Source: Rhyzopertha dominica
Taxonomy: Eukaryota > Arthropoda > Insecta > Coleoptera > Bostrichidae
Reading direction: 5' to 3'
Assembly (NCBI GenBank): GCA_025024175.1
Contig: QCXZ01000138.1
Coordinates: 44,983,092-45,047,091 of the forward strand
DNA: 64,000 nucleotides
Below are positions 56,991 through 64,000 of the stretch, one piece after another (the stretch's first letter is position 1; each line of letters begins with the position of its first letter). The position numbers and the translations under genes were made by a program. The notes below the pieces were generated by a model, which was not told the DNA's origin, searched no databases, and saw nothing but the letters and a program-made list of their open reading frames with translations.

Positions 56991-57892
56991 ACTAAAGCTC
57001 ATTTACATCAATATATTTCTCCGAAAACGAGAAAAAAACATTTTTTGTCAAGTAGTATCTAAGACATTTTTTTAATTGGCATAATTGTAAGTCCCTGGAG
57101 CAAAAAGAAAATGCACTGGTTGTTTGTGAAGGTTTTGCAGACAACTTTTAACTATATTCAGTAGAATTCGGATTTAGATTACTGAGTTTCCAATTAGCAT
57201 TTACCTCTTCAAGCTCAGTTTTGGAAATGTGCGATTAAAACTGAGAAGTCACATGAAACCTTCCTCGTCGCCACAATCTCTGTATACAGGAGAACCGTTG
57301 CCAGTCTGCTCTTGTAAACGTCACCGTAGGGACTTAATAACACCGGCCTGTCGTTGCAGCTTTGTAGTTTACACTTCATGCATCCGGATTTTTCAGATGT
57401 CAGGTCATGCTTCGCGTCACAATCAGTCACTTGTTTTAACACCTGACTGCCTCATCGGCTTCGACAGCTTAATTAATAAGCTGCTGAACACTTGCAATAA
57501 CTCCGGGGTTTTGACATACGATGTAAGCAGGGACTACTTGATGATTAGGATTTACGTGTAAAGTTAGTGCTGCTAGAAGGAACAGCGATATAATGGCGAT
57601 TGATAAACAGTTAAAATAATCGTTTGTCTTGAAGCAAGTAAATAAATTATTGTGTGGTTCTAAATTTAAAAACAAATCTAAATGGGAGGGTTTTAATTTA
57701 AAGTTGCAATATTGCGTTCCCAAATCCCAGCGCATCAGCTTCGAGCTTGGATGGCACTGATTCCTTTCAATCATATCATTTTTCTTGCAAGTTTTTGTTG
57801 CCAACTGCCAAAAATACGTTTTGCTTGCATATTTACGTCTAATATGGGTTTGCATTTTATTGTCAGATTACAGGTCAATTCCTTTAGCAAGT
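56991..57892. other. No supported feature
   Basis: The minus ORF 57469-57855 (128 codons) ends in a hydrophobic segment IAIISLFLLAALTLHV, then VCQNPGVIASVQQLIN. It looks a little like a signal peptide, but the upstream part is not credible and there is no start next to it. Confidence 0.3.
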
Positions 57893-58346
57893 AGTACCCA
57901 TCAAGGCAGCTAGGTGGCTTTGTCATCGTGTCAGTCAATTGTTGGCATTGCCATTTATTTTTCTACTAACATCATATCAAGCCTTTAGTATACCTTCCTA
58001 AATAGGCAAAACCAGTTCTATGCCATGCTGTCTGCATTAGACCTACTACGCTGATAAGCTGTAATGACAGGGAAATAGATCTATCTGTAGTTGACTGCGG
58101 TGCAGACAGCATAGCATAGACATACATTTTTATGTATATATGTATGTCGCCTTGGGGGCTTGCTGTCAGGTCAGGTCAGGTCAGGTCAGGTCAGGTCAGG
58201 TCAGGTATGCAAGTGCATGCCAACTTGTCAGAATACAGGTCGCTTCCTTCAGGAAGTAATACCCGTTAAGGCAGTTAGATGGCTTTTCCGTCGTGTCAGT
58301 TTACTGCTGACAGGTGGCATTGCCATCTATTTAACAAGTATACTTA
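57893..58346. mobile_element. Composite MITE-2/MITE-3/MITE-2 cluster
   Basis: The order is: a MITE-2 right part (GGCAGCTAGGTGGCTTTGTC ... GGCATTGCCAT, 57893-57955), MITE-3 (58016-58120), then a MITE-2 left part in inverted orientation relative to 6.9 kb (TTCCTTCAGGAAGTAATACC ... GGCAGTTAGATGGCTTTT ... GGTGGCATTGCCATCT, 58230-58336). MITE-3 next to MITE-2 also occurs at 6.9-7.3 kb, so the pair may move or be copied together. Confidence 0.7.
58166..58205 (+). repeat. (TCAGG)8 microsatellite
   Basis: Eight exact TCAGG units lie within the MITE-2 part of the composite cluster. The related copy at 6.9-7.1 kb has only a GTCA-like stub at this point. The repeat creates the regular SGQVRSGQVR reading in an ORF at 58160-58426, which is not a gene. 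Confidence 0.95.
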
Positions 58347-58622
58347 ATCAAAACCACGACTTCTTGTTGATCCACGTTTTGTTAGAGTCGTATGAATGCA
58401 ACGAGGAAAAAGACAAAAAGAGATAGAAAACAGCAAGTATATTTTAGATAATTTTTGTAATAATGAGTGTTTGAACTTTAGGTTTGAACTTGCTGATGTA
58501 TTTGTGTATCATATTTGCTATATTTGATAATATCGTATTTAAAATATTACCTAATTTATTCTTGTACACAATCTACTGCTTTATACGCTTATCGCTATCC
58601 ATTTTCACTGATATTAGTGTTC
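58347..58622. other. No feature seen
   Basis: AT-rich linker before the next transposon. Confidence 0.3.
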
Positions 58623-59436
58623 TACAGGGTGTCTTAACAGTCCGCGATTTAATTTAAAAATAAAACGCATATTTGAATGAGTGGTGATATTTTTATTACA
58701 TTATAAATAAAGTGCATGTGTTTCCATTATGTGTGGAATAAAATATTCCACATATAATAAAATGTCTCCCTTACTCTCTTTATTAAATTTTCTATGAAAT
58801 TTTGACAAAGATATGGCTCTATCTCACCGATGACTCCTTAGATCTCGGCTTTAAGTTCAAGAATTGTTTGTGGTTTATGCAAGTAGACCTGAGATTTCAC
58901 AAAACCCCAGAAAAATAAATCACACGGCGTTAAATCGCATGATGTGGGTGGTCAGTTGACATCGGAATTTCGGGAGATGATTCGGCCTGGAAATCGTTGC
59001 ACCAATAATTCTATTGTTTCATGAGCGGTGTGGCAGGTAGCGCCGTCCTGCTGAAACCACATGTTGCCCAGCCGAATTTGAAGTTCTCCAGTTTTCGGAA
59101 ACACTCTCGTTTACTGCACCAATGTTTTCGAGAGACCGGGCCGTACGCCGACACACAGGAGAATTACTCTCCATAATCGACTCAGTTTCTATAAATTTTT
59201 TGATCACTCATGTTGACACATTAGTTGCACTTCCACGACCGAAAATTCCGCGAATTTTGCGAGTGATCTTAGCGTAATTTTACCCATTTTCACAAGGATT
59301 GTTTAATTGTGTAGCGCTCCATTTTTAATAATCGGAACAATTGTACATGCAAACTGTAAAATTTCAGTTCTGTCACTCGTTTAGGACAAAAATGGCACCA
59401 AATTTGAATCGTTTACTCTTATTGAGACACCCTTTA
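58623..59436 (-). mobile_element. Internally deleted mariner-like transposon (~815 bp)
   Basis: The left terminus TACAGGGTGTCTTAACAGTC and the right terminus, inverse of TAAAGGGTGTCTCAATAAGA, share GGGTGTCT. The transposase is on the minus strand. The size is well below the ~1.3 kb of a full element because the middle of the gene is missing. Confidence 0.75.
58730..59322 (-). pseudogene. Mariner-like transposase, internally deleted
   Basis: The N-terminus starts at the ATG at 59322 (MERYTIKQSL), continues in shifted frames with KITRKIRGIFGRGSATNVS, then SPVCRRTARSLENIGAVNES. The sequence then jumps to the catalytic part MWFQQDGATCHTAHETIELL, DLTPCDLFFWGFVKSQVYL and ENLIKRVRETFYY. The second and third Asp have 36 residues between them by my count, as in the 31-kb transposase. 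The region with the first Asp is deleted. In-frame stops replace a residue before PPTSCDL and another after LKAEI. It is inactive. Confidence 0.8.
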
Positions 59437-59759
59437 TGTCATGTTGGTTGGAAATACAACTCTGTTGTCGAGAGGAACATAGAAAATTTATTACTCGATA
59501 AGAAGAGGATTGCTGAGCTTAGACGCTGATACCGCAAATCAACAACCGTCAATATCCAAGCAATTAATGTTTACCAATTAAAACACTGATCATTTAAAAC
59601 CAGCGTTTATTAGTGGCGATAGCAGAGTAATATTATAACCTAAAGATATATGGAGTCCCATGATACATACAAGACTTTATTTCACTTTAAATGAGATCCT
59701 TAAATTAATAGTCCTATTGTATTTATTATTCATCGCGATCGCACCAATTTGAATCATCA
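59437..59759. other. No feature seen
   Basis: AT-rich. The 62-codon ORF at 59341-59529 overlaps the transposon end and is fortuitous. Confidence 0.3.
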
Positions 59760-60210
59760 CAAATCACTACACAATTTCTGATACGCCCATGCCAAAGACA
59801 TACCGATCAGGGAAAGTCCTAAACGACCGCATTTAGCACCTGCAGTTATGGCCTTTCCCGAGGCAATTCCTCGGACACGGCGGTCCTAATCTCCGAAAGA
59901 GAGCGTTCCTGCAAAGCCCCGGCGTTAAAAACCTTCCGACGCCATCAAGAAAGAGGGAACATTACAGTGATTTGCAACTCCGGCTATCAGCGACCGTTCC
60001 ATACGGGCCGGGGCAGTAAATACTTCACCGATCAGCCATTGTGAACTCCAGGGACACAAATCTCGAGAGAAAGACGCGTTACAGCGTACAGTATCGTACT
60101 TTGAATCTGCAAGAGCAAAACGGATGGAACGCGAGGTTGCCGGCTTGGAGGGTTTCTTAAATTTTGTCGAGATTCACTTGGAATCGCCTAGACAGTGAAG
60201 CGGAAACCAA
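59760..60210. other. CpG-rich unique patch
   Basis: TTCCTCGGACACGGCGGTCC, TACGGGCCGGGGCAG and AAGACGCGTTACAGCGTACA. No ORF above 60 codons. It is a candidate conserved non-coding element. Confidence 0.3.
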
Positions 60211-60929
60211 AGAATGTTATTTCAATATTATAAGCCAGGCAACGTAATTTCATAATTAGAAAAACCGTTAGAAAATTTTATCTTAATTGGTTGTGGTTAA
60301 AGAGTTTAAGGTAAGGAGTCTATGAACTAATTTTTATATCCTTTTAGGTTGAATCTTAATCATATAATTTTTATTTCAATGCATTTCTAACAAATAACTT
60401 AAACGTTTTACCCTTGATGAAATTTTATATGGAGATATCATACCTACCTCAGACCGTCTGTATAAGCTAATATAACGTATGTTTTATACCGTTTACATCG
60501 CCTGTTTTACACTCTTTATTTTTCATATTTTCTTTTCCACCCTTTTTGTATAAAAGTGTTGGTTATTTGGTTATAATCACGTGTCGTGCTTGGAAAAGCA
60601 TATTTATAAATCGAAAATTTTTTTTTATATAAAAAAGGCCCGGATGGCTGTACGTGTATTTTAAATACATGGTGGAGGTACTTAACTTTGATCTAAAATG
60701 AATATTACAAAAAATCAATCAGAACTCCGATTTACACAAAATGACCGAACAATCGGCAATTAGGCATCTGTACTTAGATAATGTCTCTTTGACTTAGTAT
60801 ACTGTTTACAAGCACTATAAAGATAACTACATTCGAACTAGGACGAGGAGCGATTGGGAACCCTTAGTAAACCAGTACCTATGCCTACATGCTCTAGGGA
60901 CTGACGGAGCAAACGAAAATTATTGCTAA
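60211..60929. other. AT-rich stretch, no supported feature
   Basis: No motif or repeat recognised. Confidence 0.35.
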
Positions 60930-61300
60930 TATATTTTGGAATTTTGCAGGTTATAATTTTGTGTCGAGCACGACTGACTAAATGGAATTGTTGTGACATT
61001 AACATTGATACTCAATGTACCTTTAAAAATATTACGGGATTATTTTCGGCCAAAGAGCATGGCAACCAATTTGCTGGCGTTGAGATTAATTCCATTGGCA
61101 TAAGATATATCCGCAAGTATTTGCAAGTCAGTATTAATACACTGTCAAGCGATCAGACTTTCAGACTCCCTGAAGTCGCACCATAACTGGGTATCATCTG
61201 TGTAGTGGTGTATGCTGCAATGTCCCAAGTGCTATAAAACATCAGCACCATACAAAAAAAAACAATAGCGGTCCCAAAGGTGAACCTTGTGGGTTCGTAT
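60930..61300 (-). pseudogene. Non-LTR retrotransposon (CR1/Jockey-like) RT fragment with YxDD box
   Basis: Minus strand: NPQGSPLGPLLF (61261-61296, the PQGSVLGPLLF block), a frame slip at a run of A/T, LYGADVL*HLGHC, then the catalytic HYTDDTQLW (61181-61207, YADD with Ala to Thr), INTDLQILADIS, NGINLNAK, VAMLFG and GTLSINVNVTTI. The order and spacing are those of palm motifs B to E. A stop follows ADVL and there are at least two frameshifts. The fingers and motif A are missing upstream. It could derive from the same family as the RT at 39.2-40.2 kb, which lacks exactly this segment. The plus-strand ORF at 60923-61186 is its shadow. Confidence 0.8.
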
Positions 61301-62879
61301 CAAGGTTAAGATTTTAATAAGGAGGAAGTATTCATTCTGCTGCCGGTGCAATTACTTGAATCATGTAAAAATAAAAAACTAGTGCTAGCTAGAGCGTTAG
61401 TTTCGTGCATGTTTACTGGTTACCTCATAGTGTCATGTGGCATATAATTTTATATAATAACTATTATATATTATATAATTGTTGTACCAAAGAGTAATGG
61501 TCTTTTTCTTTTTCAGGTAAAACTTCGTCTCCAAGGGGTAAGTGGTTATATTTTTATTCCCATACCTTTAATATAACTAAAGAAAGCCTTGCTTAAAACT
61601 GCTTATTCGTAAGGTAGTCACTTTTCATGCAAAAAAACCGGTATCGTAGAGGAATGTTTAAGAACATATTTTTTTAATTTCACCTAGCTCTAATACATCT
61701 GTTATTATAAATTTCTTAATAAGTAACTATAATCATACTTGTAAGGCTTAAAAAGCTGGCGTGTATATTTATGAATTAATTTATCTATTGCATACTTCCC
61801 ACGTTTTTGTTTTAAATTGAAATATATAGCTTCAAAAAATTCAATATAACAAATCAGGACAATGTGTACCTTGAGGCTAGGAATCAGCATGAAGATATGG
61901 AAGATTACGAAACGGCCCTTTCTTTACGAATATGTCTCGTATCTTTTAATTCGATCATATCAAATTTTGGGGGTCGCTTAGAGCAGACAGTCGAATAAAT
62001 CTGTGATAGTATATTAAGATAAGTAGTTTTATCTTATGATTTTTCCTACGTGTGACATTAAACTAGTTAGTATTTACACGTTTAATACTTGTAATGCGCT
62101 GTATTAGTATGACATGAATATCGGCCATTTTGCTGCGGTACGTCAAAGTCCTGGGTCGAAATAAACCAAGTTGTCATAGGTACCGCGCGTAAGTGAGCTC
62201 AGTGTTCGATGGCAAATTGTAGTTTAGTTAGTTTAAAATGTTACTGTGTACATTTGAGTAGTTGACACTCCTTCACTTTTCTTAGCAATATTACAAGCTG
62301 ACATTACATTTAGTTATAATATATTGTGGAAAAGCTTAACCTGAATTAGTACGTGTTTAGAACTTTATTATTTACACGTTGTCCACACGGGTCCATNTCG
62401 GTATACACTTATCTATATTACTTTGATAAAGTTGGATGCAACATATAGTTTATGCAACTATTAAAACAGACAATCGCAGTTCTTCCCTTCAAAGTTTCGA
62501 GGGAATTAACAAATAAATAGATAGTATATGAAACAATACAGTTAAGTACTAACCTCCTAAATGTGATGACTGAATAATTAGCTGACTTATCTGTTCTCTT
62601 GCAAGTTGCTGTTGAAATGTTAGGGGATTGTACATAACGGGTTTTTAGTTAATGCGTTGGATACTCTGCATTTTTGCAAGTATTACATATCTGGACGCAA
62701 ATATACTACTCTGCACTTTAAGGAATATTCTAATAAAGCGAACATGACATATGCATGCCCTTATGTCCACTTTATTAGGACACCTGACCACAAAATTACC
62801 TGTGTACCTGAAATTTTGTAGGAGCGTTCAGTAATCCCAATTGTACTGTAATAAAGTGATGCCAACCCTTAAGTAACCT
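61301..62879. other. AT-rich stretch, no supported feature
   Basis: No coding similarity. A short ATTATATATTATATAAT-type AT run occurs near 61455-61480, and one N is at 62397. Confidence 0.35.
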
Positions 62880-64000
62880 CAAAAACTTGCACTCATTAAC
62901 TAATGCACATAAAATATCGGGTTATTTGACAGATCCACCTAGTTGGCGCTCTCTATTGCATCCCACGACACAACAGTATTTAATCATTTCAAATTATAAC
63001 AGCTAATTTCATCTTCCTGCCGTGTTTCCAAAGCTACTCTAATTTAAATGTGCAAAAGAGCGTTGCATACCCGCCTTCGAACATCTGTCTCACTTTCACT
63101 TGTCGGCTTCACAGGTTAACATAGCGATTGATGCCTAGAAAGCGTTCCACTTATCTCATTTTACTACACTGGTCAACATTAATAATAATAATAATAGCGT
63201 ATTAAAATAAAATCTAACGTTTGCCCAGCGTAAAGTCTCTAGATAGATAAAGTACCACAATGGTCCGCCATTTTAGGGCAAACTAGCGGCGGGAAATTTA
63301 AATATTTATAAAGGAGATGGCAGAGGCCAAACTATTAAACCTAACCTTAAGGATTAGCGAACTGGCAGATATCCGGCTTTGATGCAGTGTTGTTTGACTT
63401 TTCCCTAGGTAATTGGCATCACATTTTATGAATCAGAACTTTATATCTGACAGTTTTATAATCTTGAATGTTAAATTTGATTGGTTGGTCTTGCCAATAT
63501 TTTGTCCTAAATGGTGGACAATTGCGGTACTTTGTCTATTTAGGGACTTTAATCCAGCGAACAACTGAGCGCCATATATGTATCGGCAATTCCATCACGT
63601 CCAAATACTAACGACGTCCAGCGTTGCTTAACTTGGGTGATCAGATAAGAATCAGTGTGTTCAACGTGTTATGGACATTGACATTACTTTGATAGTTTTG
63701 GTTCCATACAAATATAAGCTGTTTTAATTATTAGAACTATTAAAAAATATCAAATAGACAGACAGTAATCGAGTTAATGTTGCATTGCCATCTACTTCTA
63801 AGTTTCAAATCCTTAGAAAGTTACTCAAAAGAATTAAAGGACAACATGTTATTAAAACAGTACCGTTAATTGAACACGAAGCCGATCATCGCCTCTGCTT
63901 CTAATTCTAATCCTAATTAAGGCATTGACCCTTCCTATCTGCTTATATTATAACAGAATTGGCGCAGGAAGTTAAGATCCTAAGCTGCAAATTTAGAACT
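62880..64000. other. No supported gene; small (AAT)n tract and insert-like patches
   Basis: There is an AATAATAATAATAAT run at about 63180. ACCTAGTTGGCGCTCTCTAT (62938) and ATGGTCCGCCATTTTAGGGC (63260) are words often seen in insect MITEs, but no inverted partner was found. Confidence 0.3.

Noticed and set aside
57469..57855. Minus ORF ending with a signal-peptide-like hydrophobic segment.
   Set aside because: There is no start codon next to the segment, the stop comes soon after it, and no mature domain or splice structure could be supported.
58160..58426. ORF with a regular SGQVR repeat.
   Set aside because: It is the translation of the TCAGG microsatellite running into MITE-2.
1..64000. 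CRISPR arrays, tRNAs, rRNAs and riboswitches.
   Set aside because: I saw no regularly spaced direct repeats, no cloverleaf with an A/B box pair, and no rRNA-like sequence. The window is eukaryotic.

Overview
The window looks like a draft-assembly piece of an insect genome. It is AT-rich, has scattered single N calls, and contains no operon or bacterial gene structure. It is packed with degenerate eukaryotic transposable elements of classes common in insects: mariner/IS630-like, piggyBac, hAT, pogo-like, Penelope-like elements (PLEs), Jockey/CR1-type LINEs and a gypsy trace. A beetle or other TE-rich insect fits, but nothing here proves the order. I could not support a single host-gene exon, tRNA or rRNA. 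Every stretch with recognisable protein similarity belongs to a mobile element, and every one is broken.

Layout. 0-9 kb: a truncated and a complete copy of a TA-flanked MITE (called MITE-1 here), a mariner transposase N-terminus, a long-TIR element (5.9-6.8 kb), and two further foldback MITEs (MITE-2, MITE-3). 9-16 kb: a Penelope arm hairpin (11.1 kb), MITE-1 copies, a foldback element with hammerhead-like ends (14.6-15.0 kb), and a LINE endonuclease fragment. 17-24 kb: a complete-ended but dead mariner, an LTR/promoter-like patch, MITE-1, and a hAT MITE nested in another MITE. 25-36 kb is a Penelope-rich zone: an RT fragment with a perfect-looking hairpin at 25.5-26.3 kb, a PLE split by a 2.3-kb mariner-like transposon with very long TIRs (29.8-32.7 kb), and a PLE GIY-YIG endonuclease ORF framed by inverted arms (34.4-35.6 kb). 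37-47 kb: gypsy RNase H trace, LINE RT, pogo-like transposase tail, a 235-bp palindrome, and a third PLE (44.9-46.4 kb). 49-64 kb: a hAT-like remnant, an interrupted MITE-1, piggyBac remnants, a MITE-2/3 cluster with a pentamer microsatellite, an internally deleted mariner, and a LINE RT with a YxDD box.

Between the elements lie about a dozen short CpG-rich, apparently single-copy patches (for example 14.2, 22.3, 26.6, 33.2, 47.6, 54.0 and 60.0 kb) without good ORFs. They could be conserved cis-regulatory sequence in a gene desert or a large intron. That is inference.

The most interesting signal is in the Penelope arms. Several carry an ordered string that folds like a minimal hammerhead ribozyme: stem I, box I, stem II hairpin, GAAA, a small palindrome usable as a dimer stem III, then the closing strand of stem I. 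One element (14.6 kb) has the canonical CTGAAGA core. The family at 11.2/34.5/35.5 kb instead has TTGACAA, in which hammerhead positions 3 and 8 change together from C-G to U-A, as a pair-preserving covariation would.
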